A stretch of 32,682 bases of DNA from CAZKUN01 sp964555935 (GTDB lineage Bacteria > Armatimonadota > Zipacnadia > Zipacnadales > VGFC01): contig CAZKUN010000087.1 of assembly GCA_964555935.1 (NCBI GenBank), positions 1-32,682 of the forward strand. The letters are read 5' to 3'. The translations under genes and the position numbers were made by a program. Shown here in pieces: positions 1 to 8,873 of this stretch (position 1 is its first letter; every line of letters begins with the position of its first letter). The notes beneath the pieces were generated by a model. That model was not told the DNA's origin, ran no database searches, and worked only from the letters and a program-made list of their open reading frames with translations.

Positions 1-102
1 GCGAGCTTCCTCGACGGGCACTCTAAGTGGGCTAAGGTGCCGGCGGACAAGAAGGTCTTTCTGGTCCAGCCGTGGAGAGACTGGCTCCGGCTCGATAGGT
101 AG
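1..102 (+). CDS. C-terminal end of an H-X9-DG pseudopilin (5' truncated by window)
   Basis: The window opens inside a gene. The frame beginning at base 1 reads ASFLDGHSKWAKV and then 20 more residues to a TAG at 100-102. The FLDGHSKW string matches the end of the H-X9-DG motif seen in the two complete pseudopilins downstream (YVDGHAKW and YCDGHVKW), so this is very probably the tail of a third pilin-like protein of the same family. Only 33 residues are visible, so the prepilin N-terminus cannot be checked. A perfect hairpin follows 34 bases later. With the two cassettes downstream it suggests a tandem pilin locus extending to the left of the window. Confidence 0.75.
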   Translation, partial: ASFLDGHSKWAKVPADKKVFLVQPWRDWLRLDR

Positions 103-136
103 GCTGACACGCCGGAGCATTTGCAGAAGAGTAAAC

Positions 137-173
137 CGACGAGCCCCGAGGACGCGCTTCCCGGGGCTCGTCG
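137..173 (+). terminator. Strong hairpin terminator after the partial pseudopilin
   Basis: Bases 137-148 and 162-173 are exact reverse complements (12 bp stem, GC-rich) separated by a 13-base loop. It lies 34 bases after the stop of the partial pilin gene. No clear T-tract follows, so it may act as a transcript-stabilising or Rho-assisted end rather than a classic intrinsic terminator. Confidence 0.65.
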
Positions 174-333
174 CACGTCCCCCCAGGCGCGTCCCAGCCA
201 GATACGTCTTTTGGATACCCAAATACGCATTTCCACACGCGATACGCCCCCGCGGAATCGACCTTGACTCGTGGCAGGAATCTCTGGCACCATGGCGCAG
301 AGAGTTCACAGATGGGCACAGAATCCCAGCGAG

Positions 334-340
334 AAGGAGG
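334..340 (+). promoter_or_regulatory. Ribosome binding site that fixes a TTG start
   Basis: AAGGAGG at 334-340 lies 7 bases before TTG at 348. This chooses the short form of the downstream peptide over an ATG start at 264 that has no ribosome-binding site. Confidence 0.7.
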
Positions 341-347
341 AGTTCGC

Positions 348-584
348 TTGAAGAAGCAAATCTCTCCGACGACGGCGGTCGTCGTCATACTGGTGGTTGT
401 AGTCGTGGCCGGAGCGCTTGGGTACTTCCTGCTCTCCAAGGGCGGCACGGTTGGCCCTGACGATGATGATGAGAATATGGGCATCGAGCCGGAGGAGGGC
501 GCTGAGTTCGAGGGCGAGGACGGCGGCTCGGACACGATGGACTCAGCGGCGGGAGAGCCAGCTGAAATGGGAGCCGAAGGCTAG
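348..584 (+). CDS. Small membrane-anchored acidic peptide, cassette A
   Basis: A 78-residue protein of no family I recognise. It begins KKQISPTTAVVV and has one hydrophobic helix (about residues 8-28) ending in LGYFLLSKGG. The rest is a very acidic, glycine-rich tail containing a DDDDE run and several EGxE-type stretches. The start is TTG at 348 with AAGGAGG 7 bases upstream. The same architecture recurs at 1602-1829, and in both places the next gene is an H-X9-DG pseudopilin. The likely topology is a short N-terminal anchor with an acidic exported tail, or the reverse; the two lysines before the helix favour the N-terminus inside. A role as partner or stabiliser of the adjacent pilin is inferred from gene order only. 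Confidence 0.75.
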   Translation: MKKQISPTTAVVVILVVVVVAGALGYFLLSKGGTVGPDDDDENMGIEPEEGAEFEGEDGGSDTMDSAAGEPAEMGAEG

Positions 585-719
585 ATCCGCAGGCTACTGC
601 CTCTCAGCGCTGCGCGTAGCCCGTTTTGATCTGACACGAGCGTGTTGATTGACGACCTCGCGGTGACCAAAGCGCACCGCCCGCAATCCGTCCGATACCA
701 CAAAGGAGGCTGAGACATA

Positions 720-1418
720 GTGCGAAGATCCGGATTCACACTGATTGAACTGCTGGTTGTCATCGCCATCATTGCGATTTTGGCGGCGATCCTATTCCCG
801 GTATTTGCCAAGGCGCGCGAGAAGGCTCGGCAGGCAAGTTGCACGAGCAACGTCAAACAGATCGCGCTCGGCATGCTAATGTATGCCCAAGACTACGACG
901 AGAAGTTCGGTTACTGCTGCACCTATCGGCCCCGATCGGCCAACCAGGGGCTCAACCTGAGGCCGCATTGGCGCCCGAGCAGTAACAACAGCAGTGACAT
1001 TCGCTACAACGGTCTCGCGATGCCGTACATCAAGAACCGTCAGATCTACGTCTGCCCATCATACGGCGACATCAACAGCTACTCAGCACCACGGCATCTG
1101 CTCCAGAGCAATGGCGGCTGCGATGGCCGCATGTTGGCGCATATCCCGTACCCGTCCGAGTACGTGTTGCTCGGCGATGGCGCGGGGACGCGGGGAATGT
1201 GCGGGACGAACCGCTCAAGCAACTGTCAGGGACGGTTTGGCAAGCACGACGACCGCTACGTCTCCCGGAAAAGTCGCTTCTACCGCCACAACGGCGGGGC
1301 GAACCTCGCCTACGTCGATGGCCACGCCAAATGGTTCAAGACGCCCGGAGACCCGGAGGTCGCGAACACCGGCTCGCTGGACCAGACGCAGTGCCGCAGG
1401 ATGTTCCGTCAGCTGTAG
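720..1418 (+). CDS. H-X9-DG type pseudopilin, cassette A
   Basis: A 232-residue type II secretion/type IV pilus-like pseudopilin. The class III prepilin signal is clear: MRRSG then FTLIE, with cleavage expected after Gly4 and the +5 glutamate at Glu9, followed by a hydrophobic helix to about residue 27 and the KAREKARQAS stretch. The C-terminal signature is H190, nine residues, then D200-G201 (YVDGHAKW), as in the H-X9-DG C-terminal domain common in Planctomycetes and Armatimonadota. The start is GTG at 720 with AAAGGAGG at 702-709. The small acidic membrane peptide lies 135 bases upstream, and a strong hairpin at 1488-1516 ends the unit. Members of this family occur in many copies per genome and their substrates are mostly unknown. 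A surface filament or secretion role is family knowledge, not shown here. Confidence 0.92.
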   Translation: MRRSGFTLIELLVVIAIIAILAAILFPVFAKAREKARQASCTSNVKQIALGMLMYAQDYDEKFGYCCTYRPRSANQGLNLRPHWRPSSNNSSDIRYNGLAMPYIKNRQIYVCPSYGDINSYSAPRHLLQSNGGCDGRMLAHIPYPSEYVLLGDGAGTRGMCGTNRSSNCQGRFGKHDDRYVSRKSRFYRHNGGANLAYVDGHAKWFKTPGDPEVANTGSLDQTQCRRMFRQL

Positions 1419-1487
1419 AGACCGACCGGCGGCGGACCATATAGCTGGACTTGCTGAATGAGATTAGCAGGCTTACTTGTTGCGCAT

Positions 1488-1516
1488 CAGGGGAGCGCAC
1501 GCGCTGCGCTCCCCTG
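1488..1516 (+). terminator. Perfect hairpin terminator after cassette A
   Basis: Bases 1488-1499 and 1505-1516 are exact reverse complements (12 bp stem, 5-base loop). It sits 70 bases after the pseudopilin stop and is followed by a weakly pyrimidine-rich run. It probably separates cassette A from cassette B. Confidence 0.75.
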
Positions 1517-1601
1517 CCTTAGCCCCCTCTGACGGACGGATATATTGACGCGCGCGATCGCAGGCCGTCTCGTTGCGGGGGCCCCATTGGGAGGGACTCA
1601 C

Positions 1602-1829
1602 GTGAAGAAGAGCATATCACCAGCCGTTGCCGTCGTCATCATCCTCATCACCGTGATCGTCGTAGCGGCGCTCGGATACTTCGTCCTCGGCAAGGGCGGC
1701 GCCGGCGGCTCCAGCCCCGGCGGCGAAGAGCCGGACGTCCTGGACGAAGGCGGAACACCCCAGGCTGATGGCTCGGGTACGGGCGCCGAAGACGCCATGG
1801 GCGCCGGAGAAATGGGAGCTCCCCAGTAA
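1602..1829 (+). CDS. Small membrane-anchored acidic peptide, cassette B
   Basis: A 75-residue paralogue of the peptide at 348-584. It starts KKSISPAVAVVI and carries one hydrophobic helix ending LGYFVLGKGG. A Gly/Asp/Glu-rich tail follows, ending GEMGAPQ (the other copy ends AEMGAEG). I chose GTG at 1602, preceded by a GGGAGGG-like ribosome-binding site about 7 bases upstream, because this start aligns exactly with the first copy. A longer reading from 1545 adds unconserved residues. No known family is recognised. The pairing with a pseudopilin gene is conserved between the two cassettes, which supports a shared function. Confidence 0.75.
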   Translation: MKKSISPAVAVVIILITVIVVAALGYFVLGKGGAGGSSPGGEEPDVLDEGGTPQADGSGTGAEDAMGAGEMGAPQ

Positions 1830-1938
1830 GGCAGGTTGCGGTAGCCACGCGCGCCCGGTTTGCAGTCTCACATCCCGGAGCCCCGCTCGCGCTCGGTTGC
1901 GGGCGTCGGGGCATCCCAGCACTGAAGGAGAGCAGAAG

Positions 1939-2637
<699 letters not shown>

Positions 2638-2662
2638 ACGAGAATCTGCCGCCAGATGTGCG

Positions 2663-2693
2663 GAACCCCTCGCCTACTTCGGGCGAGGGGTTC
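2663..2693 (+). terminator. Intrinsic-type terminator after cassette B
   Basis: Bases 2663-2674 pair exactly with 2682-2693 (12 bp stem, 7-base loop), followed by TCTGCTT, which is moderately T-rich. It lies 25 bases after the second pseudopilin stop and is the best intrinsic-type terminator in the window. Confidence 0.82.
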
Positions 2694-2760
2694 TCTGCTT
2701 CAGGCGCCGTTTCAGAGGATGCGCGCGCGGCGCTGACGAATGGACGAGCGGAGGCGAATC

Positions 2761-5394
2761 ATGATTCACGTCCTCTCTGTCATCGCAGCCGGGACCATAG
2801 TCGGGGGCGCCGTCGCGGGAGCCCAACTCACCGCTGAGGTCAGACCCCACGCCGGATCCCCCGCGCTCTTCATCAATGACGAGCCGACAGTGCCGATGGT
2901 CTTCTGGGGCCATGGCACTGTGCGGGGCGCGAAGGTCGTCACGGTGGGACCCGAGTGGCAGGAGTATTCGCTGACCTTTATCGCGCCGGAGGACAACGAC
3001 GGGAGCGCGGGCGTCCACTTCCGCTTCGGCGGCGGCCCGCCCGGAACGGTCTGGATCGATGACGTGAGACTCTACCCGGGGGAGAAGCAGGCGGCACCAG
3101 ACGAAAACATGCTGCGTTTCGGCAATTGGGAGGGCGACAAGGCCGAGATGGAGCAGGCGTGGACCCTCTTCCAACGCCAGGATGAGGGCGCGGATGTGGA
3201 GTGGGATGTCGACACCGAGGAGGCGGCCAGAGGCGACCAGAGCTGCCGCGTGACGATGCAAGGCACGGGCAAAAACTTCATGCACGTGCACGTGTATCAG
3301 TCCGGCATGTCGGTAACGAAGGGCGAGACTTACACCTACTCGTTGAGGATGAAGTCGAGCGAGACACGACAGACGGACTTCCAGGCCTTGCACCATGGAC
3401 CACCGTGGACGATCTACTCGCAAGCCGGCGACAAGCCGTATGAGAGCCAGGTCGCGCTTGCGGCGCGAGCGGGCGTACATATCCACTCGTGGAGCCTGCC
3501 GATGCCGTGGCCCAGGCCCGGCGAGGAACCGAACTGGACACGCGTCGACGCGGGAATTGAGATGACGCTGCGGGCGGATCCCGACGCGCTGTTAATGCCA
3601 CGGTTTGGTTGCGCGCCCCCGGCTTGGTGGCTGCAAGATCACCCCGACGACGCGATGCTCTTTTCCGATGGCAAGACCGATACTATGTCGATGGCCTCGG
3701 AGACATGGCTCGCTGAGTGCATCGAGAACGTGCGCGCGCTGGTCCGGCATTGCGAGGACAAATACGGAGATCGCTTCATCGGGTACCACCCCTGCGGCCA
3801 GCACACGGGCGAGTGGTTCTACGCCCGGTCGTGGGAGAGCGTGCTGAGCGACTTCTCCCCGGCAATGAACGCGGGCTTTGGCAAGTGGACCCGACAGAAA
3901 TACGAGACGGAAGACGCGCTGCGCGCGGCATGGGCGGACGACGATATCAGCTTCGACCAAGTCTCGGTGCCGACGGCTGATGAGCAATTGGCCACTGACA
4001 TCGGCTTCTTCCGCGATCCCGTTGCCGAGCGCAAAGTCATCGACTACTTCGACTACAAGCAGCTCGCGATGGCGGAGCCGCTTGAGGCCATCGCGCGAGC
4101 AATCAAGGAAGAGACGAACCGACGCAAGCTGGTGGTGCTCTTCTACGGCTACACCTTCGACATGCACGGGACGCCAATGGGCCCGCAGAACACGGGACAC
4201 TTGGCGATGGGACGGATGATCGACTGTCCCGACGTCGACATACTGACATCCCCGATCTCCTATCTCGACCGACAACTCGGCGGTGGCGGGCTGTTCATGA
4301 CAACCGTCGATAGCGTCCGCGAGGGTGGAAAGCTCTGGCTTAACGAGGACGACACGAGGACTTACCTCACGCCCGCGGACGCCGGATTCGGGCGCGTCGA
4401 TTCGCAGCAGGGGACCTACTGGGTCCATCAACGAAACTTCGCTCAGATCCTCCCTCGCCGACTCGCCTGCTGGTACATGGATCTGGGCGGAACGGGCTGG
4501 ACCGACGCCCCGGACATCTGGGAGAACATCGGCAAACTTCGCAACGTGTACGAGGACGCTCTTCCGAGCCCCACGCCTTGGGCACCCGAGATCGCGGTGA
4601 TTGTGGATGAGGGCAGTCCGGCGTACACGAAGTGCAGCGCGGCGATGCACCGGCCACTCGTCTACCAGATGCGGAGCGAGTGTTTCCGCCTGGGGGCGCC
4701 AGCGAGGATCCATCTGCTGAGCGACTTCGCCAAGGGGCGCGTCCCGCAAGCCAAGGCATACCTGTTCCTCAACTGCATCCGCATCTCGCCTGACGATCGA
4801 TCTGCGATAGAGAAGGCGTGTGAGGGCGCGACATCTGTTTGGTTCTACGGCGGCGGGTTCATCGCAGATTCAGCCGACGAGGCGCACATGGGCGATGCAA
4901 CAGGACTCCCTATCGCGCGCGGCGCGGACCAGGCGGGGCGCGTGCAGATCGAAGCGTCGGCGCTCACGGCGGATATTGAGATCGAGGCATTCGGACTTGA
5001 GACGCAGCTCTCGCCAACATTCACGGTCGAGGAACTCCCAGGCGTGCAGGTGATCGGACGCTACGCGGACAACTCCGTCGCGGCAGCCTACCGAGAAACC
5101 GACGCCGGGACGAGTTACTACATCGGCGCGCTTCACGCGCCGGCGGCTCTCCTGCGGAGAATTATCGCGAAGGCCGGCGTCCATCTCTACACGAGCACGG
5201 ACGACATCGTGCTGACTGACGGCGAGTTCATCGGCGTCGTCAGTACGAGCGTAGGGACAAAGTCAGTGCGTCTCCCCGCTTCACGGACGTGGGTGGATGC
5301 GCTGACCAACGAAACCACACAGGACGACGCGGACACGCTGGAACTCGAGATGAAACTGGGCGAGACCAGGCTATTCTGGCTCCGCCAACCTTGA
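2761..5394 (+). CDS. Secreted GH42-like glycoside hydrolase with carbohydrate-binding modules
   Basis: An 877-residue exported protein. ATG 2761 (GGAGG 6 bases upstream) gives a signal peptide ending near AVAGAQ; an earlier ATG at 2740 only adds charged residues. Residues ~60-107 (ending VWIDDVRLYPG) and ~116-208 look like two CBM4/9-type beta sandwiches. They interrupt the hydrolase after its first strand (LFINDEPTVPMVF). A TIM-barrel-like region follows at ~225-590, and then a region resembling the GH42 middle/trimerisation domain. Candidate catalytic residues are Glu351 (HTGEWFY) and Glu529 (LWLNEDDTR). They are 178 residues apart, close to the spacing of the known GH42 acid/base and nucleophile pair. 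The protein probably acts on beta-galactosides or related glycans outside the cytoplasm; the substrate is unknown. It heads a plus-strand run with an isomerase 20 bases downstream. Confidence 0.75.
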   Translation: MIHVLSVIAAGTIVGGAVAGAQLTAEVRPHAGSPALFINDEPTVPMVFWGHGTVRGAKVVTVGPEWQEYSLTFIAPEDNDGSAGVHFRFGGGPPGTVWIDDVRLYPGEKQAAPDENMLRFGNWEGDKAEMEQAWTLFQRQDEGADVEWDVDTEEAARGDQSCRVTMQGTGKNFMHVHVYQSGMSVTKGETYTYSLRMKSSETRQTDFQALHHGPPWTIYSQAGDKPYESQVALAARAGVHIHSWSLPMPWPRPGEEPNWTRVDAGIEMTLRADPDALLMPRFGCAPPAWWLQDHPDDAMLFSDGKTDTMSMASETWLAECIENVRALVRHCEDKYGDRFIGYHPCGQHTGEWFYARSWESVLSDFSPAMNAGFGKWTRQKYETEDALRAAWADDDISFDQVSVPTADEQLATDIGFFRDPVAERKVIDYFDYKQLAMAEPLEAIARAIKEETNRRKLVVLFYGYTFDMHGTPMGPQNTGHLAMGRMIDCPDVDILTSPISYLDRQLGGGGLFMTTVDSVREGGKLWLNEDDTRTYLTPADAGFGRVDSQQGTYWVHQRNFAQILPRRLACWYMDLGGTGWTDAPDIWENIGKLRNVYEDALPSPTPWAPEIAVIVDEGSPAYTKCSAAMHRPLVYQMRSECFRLGAPARIHLLSDFAKGRVPQAKAYLFLNCIRISPDDRSAIEKACEGATSVWFYGGGFIADSADEAHMGDATGLPIARGADQAGRVQIEASALTADIEIEAFGLETQLSPTFTVEELPGVQVIGRYADNSVAAAYRETDAGTSYYIGALHAPAALLRRIIAKAGVHLYTSTDDIVLTDGEFIGVVSTSVGTKSVRLPASRTWVDALTNETTQDDADTLELEMKLGETRLFWLRQP

Positions 5395-5414
5395 CTCCCT
5401 GAGGAGCAACTGAC

Positions 5415-6248
5415 ATGAAGCTCGGATGCATGCTCTACTCACTCGGCCGCTCAATCGCTAACGAGGCAATCACCGTTCCCGAGGCGCTCGCGCACATCAA
5501 GAAATCCGGCGGCGAGGGCGTCGACATGATGGAGAGCACTTGCGCCAACTACACGGCGTCCGAACTCAAGACCATGGCGACCGACGCAGGGCTGGCCATC
5601 TCATCACACATCGGCGGGCGCTCGTTCACGCAGGCTGATTCGGAGACCCGCTCGGAGGACCTCGACGCCATCAAGAAGCTCATCGATGATTCCGTCGAGA
5701 TGGGCACTGACATCCTGCTGGTGACGACCGGGGGCTGCGCGGAGGGACAAGACAAGGCTGACGGTCGGCGCAACGTCGCATCGGCGCTGGCGGAGGTTCT
5801 CCCCTACGCCAAGCAGGCGGGCGTCACGCTCACGATCGAAGATTTCGGCAGTCCCGTGGCTCCATATCAGACGGGCGCCGAGGTCATGGACACGTGCGAA
5901 TTGGCCGGACCGGACTTGATGGTCACGTACGACTCGGGTAATATGGTGATGGGCGACGAGGACCCGGTTGACTTCCTGAAACTCGTCGCGGCGCGGACGG
6001 TCCATGCACACGCCAAGGACTGGGCGCTTGTATCCGAAGACGATGCCCGGCTGCGGTCGCGAGCGGGCAAAACGTACGTCGGGACCGTGTGCGGCGAGGG
6101 CGTGCTGGACTACCCGGCCGTCATCGCCGAATTGAAACAGATGAAGTACCAGGGGTACGTCTCGTTTGAGTACGAGGGTCTGAATGACCCCGTAGAGAAC
6201 CTATATCAGGGCATGGCGTACCTAGGGGAATTGATAGCGGGAGCGTAA
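5415..6248 (+). CDS. Sugar phosphate isomerase/epimerase (xylose isomerase-like TIM barrel)
   Basis: A 277-residue protein of the AP-endonuclease-2/xylose-isomerase-like superfamily. Visible metal-site residues fit the family: Glu in LTIEDFG, Asp in VTYDSGN, His in VHAHAKDW and Glu in SFEYEG. It is cytoplasmic, with no signal peptide. ATG 5415 follows a GAGGAG ribosome-binding site. The gene lies 20 bases after a secreted GH42-like hydrolase and 5 bases before a GNAT gene, so all three are probably cotranscribed. The likely job is isomerisation or epimerisation of a sugar, keto-sugar or inositol derivative released by the hydrolase. The family is too broad to name the substrate. Confidence 0.85.
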   Translation: MKLGCMLYSLGRSIANEAITVPEALAHIKKSGGEGVDMMESTCANYTASELKTMATDAGLAISSHIGGRSFTQADSETRSEDLDAIKKLIDDSVEMGTDILLVTTGGCAEGQDKADGRRNVASALAEVLPYAKQAGVTLTIEDFGSPVAPYQTGAEVMDTCELAGPDLMVTYDSGNMVMGDEDPVDFLKLVAARTVHAHAKDWALVSEDDARLRSRAGKTYVGTVCGEGVLDYPAVIAELKQMKYQGYVSFEYEGLNDPVENLYQGMAYLGELIAGA

Positions 6249-6253
6249 TCCCC

Positions 6254-6748
6254 ATGACGACGGAGCCGGTTGGAGTCGAGGTAACCATCCGCGAGATTGC
6301 GCGGGAGGACGTCGACTGTGTCTGCGGCATCATCAAGCAGCACTCGGTGTGGGACGCGGCAAAGGCGTCTGATGAGATCAAGGCCGATCTCACCGACATC
6401 ATGGCGGGCGTGCCGCGCGGCCATCACTACGTCGCGGAGATCGACGGCGAGATCGTCGGCGTCTCCGGCTGGCACCGCAGTTGCCAGGCGACCACCGGCG
6501 TATACTGGTTGAGCTGGACATACGTGGACGAGGCGCGCAGAAGATCGGGCATCGCCTCGAAACTGCTACATCACGTCATCGACGCCGTCACCGAACTGGG
6601 TGGGCGGAAACTGTATATCGACACCGGCGCGAACGGCTACGAGGACGCAGTCAGCTTCTACAAGCGCCACGGCTTCCAAATGGAGACGGACCTCCCCGAG
6701 ACCCTCCGCGCCGGGGACGACTGCCTGATCATGGCGAAGGTGCTGTAA
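6254..6748 (+). CDS. GNAT family N-acetyltransferase
   Basis: A 164-residue protein with the GNAT fold. The acetyl-CoA pyrophosphate-binding motif appears as RRRSGIASKLL in the middle of the protein, after the beta-4 segment YWLSWTYVDE, and the C-terminal part has the usual FYKRHGFQME. The gene begins 5 bases after the isomerase stop, with GGGAG overlapping that stop, which suggests coupled translation. The acceptor (small amine, amino sugar or protein) cannot be deduced. The stop codon is separated by a single base from the convergent stop of the UROD-family gene. Confidence 0.88.
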   Translation: MTTEPVGVEVTIREIAREDVDCVCGIIKQHSVWDAAKASDEIKADLTDIMAGVPRGHHYVAEIDGEIVGVSGWHRSCQATTGVYWLSWTYVDEARRRSGIASKLLHHVIDAVTELGGRKLYIDTGANGYEDAVSFYKRHGFQMETDLPETLRAGDDCLIMAKVL

Positions 6749-6749
6749 A

Positions 6750-7850
6750 TCAGCGGCCGCCGTAACCGTGACAGCGCTCAACCATCGCGTCGATGTTCTC
6801 GATGGGGACGTCGGGCCCGAGGGTGCTAGTCGGCGCGAGGAAGTAGCCGCCGCCGTCCGCGGCGGCGTCGATGCAGCGCTCGACTTCTTTGCGAACGTCA
6901 TCCGGCGAGCCATGGGGCAGAACGTCGCGCACCGAGATGCTGCCGAAGATGATGAGCGGATCGCCGGTGGGGGCGGTCATCTTCGCCAGCTTCTCAATCG
7001 GCACGACGTACTCGGGCGGGAGCCAGCGATCTTCCTGGAGGCCCTGGAAGCCATCGATCCCGCAATCCAGCAGGCGGTCGATGATCGGGTTGATGTTGCC
7101 GTCGGAGTGCCAGATCTTCCGGATGCCGGCGCGGTTGAGCGGCTCAAGCGCGTAGCGAAGTTGCGGGAAGTAGAGTTCGTCGAGGGCCTTCAGCGAAATC
7201 ATCGTCCCCGCGTTGTCGCAGATGTCCTGACCCATGTAGACCCACGGCGGAATCCCCTCTTCCATCGACGCCGCGACGAAGACCTCGTTCTTCAGCCGGG
7301 CCTGCTCGCCGGCGATGCTGAACAGGCGCCCGATGGCCTCCGGATAGAGCGCGATTGCCTCGAAGTAGTACTGGTAGCCGAACTGCGAGTAGTACATGAA
7401 CATCGTATCCGAGGCGAGGTAATACGGCAGGATGAGGATGTCATCGCCACCCAACGCGTCGCACCGATGCCACTCAGCGACGCAGTGGTCATACCACGCC
7501 CGGCGGTCGAACTCCCGCCGAACCTCTTCAGGTCCCGGCACCGCGAGGCAGTAGTCGCGCACGTCCTCAGGCGAGTGGAACGGTCTCTCCCCCTGCTGGC
7601 TGAACATGCTCTCGCTGGCATCGCCCATCTCGGTGGAGCGCTCGCGGGGTTTCGGGCCGACGAGCTGGATCGCGAGGCAAGCGCCCTGAGCGCGAGCGCC
7701 CGCGAGCGCCGCCCCCGTCGGGTCGGCCCACGGATCGATGTCGGTGACCTTCTGCAGGTATTCGGCGTGGGCCGTGAATCCGCCCAGCAGCGGAACGCGG
7801 TCGGTCGGCTGAAACTGCAGAGCGGCAAGGGCGCGTTCGCGTCCGGTCAT
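6750..7850 (-). CDS. Uroporphyrinogen decarboxylase (URO-D) family protein
   Basis: A 366-residue URO-D superfamily protein. It starts MTGRERALAALQFQPTDRVP, the usual opening of this family, and later carries KIWHSDGNINPIIDRLLDCG, which resembles the metal-site region of MtaA/CmuA-type methyltransferases rather than classic HemE. It is probably a cobalamin- or corrinoid-linked methyltransferase-like enzyme, or an uncharacterised family member; such paralogues are common in Armatimonadota and Planctomycetes. It is the last gene of a minus-strand run, 21 bases after the 3-dehydroquinate synthase II gene. A direct role in aromatic synthesis is not known and the link may only be shared transcription. 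Confidence 0.82.
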   Translation of the reverse strand: MTGRERALAALQFQPTDRVPLLGGFTAHAEYLQKVTDIDPWADPTGAALAGARAQGACLAIQLVGPKPRERSTEMGDASESMFSQQGERPFHSPEDVRDYCLAVPGPEEVRREFDRRAWYDHCVAEWHRCDALGGDDILILPYYLASDTMFMYYSQFGYQYYFEAIALYPEAIGRLFSIAGEQARLKNEVFVAASMEEGIPPWVYMGQDICDNAGTMISLKALDELYFPQLRYALEPLNRAGIRKIWHSDGNINPIIDRLLDCGIDGFQGLQEDRWLPPEYVVPIEKLAKMTAPTGDPLIIFGSISVRDVLPHGSPDDVRKEVERCIDAAADGGGYFLAPTSTLGPDVPIENIDAMVERCHGYGGR

Positions 7851-7871
7851 TGAGTGGTCCCCATGATCCGA

Positions 7872-8864
7872 TCACTTCTCCTCGATCGTCTCTTCGATCT
7901 TCATGCCGAAGTGCCGGCCCGCATCCTCGAGAGCGACGAGGACCTCATCGCCCGGTTTCACGGCGGCGACTGACAGCGGCTGGCCGTCCGGCGTGACGAG
8001 GCGAATCGTCTCCGCATTCTGCAGGATCGTGGTGAACTGACGCCCCTCGGCTTCGGCGCGGATCAGCGCCAGCGGGCGACGCTCGACCTTGACGCGGCCG
8101 ATGACGGCAGGCCGGGTCTCGCCATCCGCGCCGACGATCAGCGCCGTGTCGCCTGCGGCGAGTTCGGAGAGGTAGCGCGTCTTCCCTCCCGCGACGCGGA
8201 CGTAGGCGTGGACCGGACCGGCGTTAACGCGGAAGGGGCGCGCGGCGACGTAGGGGTTGTCGATGCTCTCGGCGTGGACGAGGAACATCGCGGCGCTGCT
8301 ACTGCCCACAAGCATCCCCTCGCCGAGTTCCATGTTGCTGCACGTGTCGATGCAGACGCGGTCGCCCATGCCCAGGCGCTCGACCTCGACGACCGTCGCG
8401 GCGACGAGTGGGACGGACTCCGAACCGGCCTTCAACGCTACGAGCGTCCGCCGGACCTCGGCCGGATCGCGCGTATCGAGCACGACGCCGGCAGTGCCAA
8501 TCTCGAGGATACCCGCGGCAGTCTTGGCATCCGCGGCGCACGTCACCTCTGCAAAAATCGCGCTCGACTCGGCGAGGATGTTCTCGAGCGGAATGATCGT
8601 CCAGTCCGTGGCCCTCACGATGACCGTCTTGCCCTGCGCGAGCTTGATGGCGCGCTGCTCGTCGTCCTTGCTCTCGATGACCACCTCGACGACGTCCTCG
8701 CCCGGCTTCAGGTCGCCATCCGGCGCGACGGTGGTGATAATGCCCAGCTCGCGCACGTCGGCGGCGCGGCCTTCTTCCACCATCACGGCGTCAGCACCGT
8801 TCTCGAGCGCTTCCGTGACGAGATCCTTCTGCCAAGGGATGACCTTGACCCAAACGGTTTTCAT
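7872..8864 (-). CDS. 3-dehydroquinate synthase II (archaeal type)
   Basis: A 330-residue protein with the hallmarks of the archaeal-type DHQ synthase family (prototype MJ1249). These include RATDWTIIPLENILAE in the first third, CIDTCSNMELGEGMLVGSSS in the middle, the NPYVAARPFRVNAGPVHAYV stretch, and GRVKVERRPLALIRAEAEG. In the archaeal pathway it oxidatively deaminates and cyclises 2-amino-3,7-dideoxy-D-threo-hept-6-ulosonate to 3-dehydroquinate with NAD. In some actinobacteria homologues (GriH type) make 3-amino-4-hydroxybenzoate instead. The gene lies 9 bases after the aldolase that would make its substrate, which strongly supports a two-step pathway. No aroA, aroC, aroD or aroK is in the window, so the end product is not settled by context. 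Confidence 0.92.
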   Translation of the reverse strand: MKTVWVKVIPWQKDLVTEALENGADAVMVEEGRAADVRELGIITTVAPDGDLKPGEDVVEVVIESKDDEQRAIKLAQGKTVIVRATDWTIIPLENILAESSAIFAEVTCAADAKTAAGILEIGTAGVVLDTRDPAEVRRTLVALKAGSESVPLVAATVVEVERLGMGDRVCIDTCSNMELGEGMLVGSSSAAMFLVHAESIDNPYVAARPFRVNAGPVHAYVRVAGGKTRYLSELAAGDTALIVGADGETRPAVIGRVKVERRPLALIRAEAEGRQFTTILQNAETIRLVTPDGQPLSVAAVKPGDEVLVALEDAGRHFGMKIEETIEEK

Positions 8865-8873
8865 GGGGCGCCT

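Larger units (their letters stand above)
103..347. other. Intergenic region before the first small membrane peptide
   Basis: Apart from the hairpin at 137-173, I see no gene here. A TTGACT at 264-269 resembles a -35 box but has no convincing -10 at the right distance. A longer in-frame reading of the downstream gene (from 264) would use part of this stretch, but its residues look non-coding in style (MTRGRNLWHHGAESS...). The ribosome-binding site at 334-340 argues for the later start. Confidence 0.5.

Noticed and set aside
264..292. TTGACT as a -35 promoter box
   Set aside because: No -10-like hexamer at 15-19 bases downstream.
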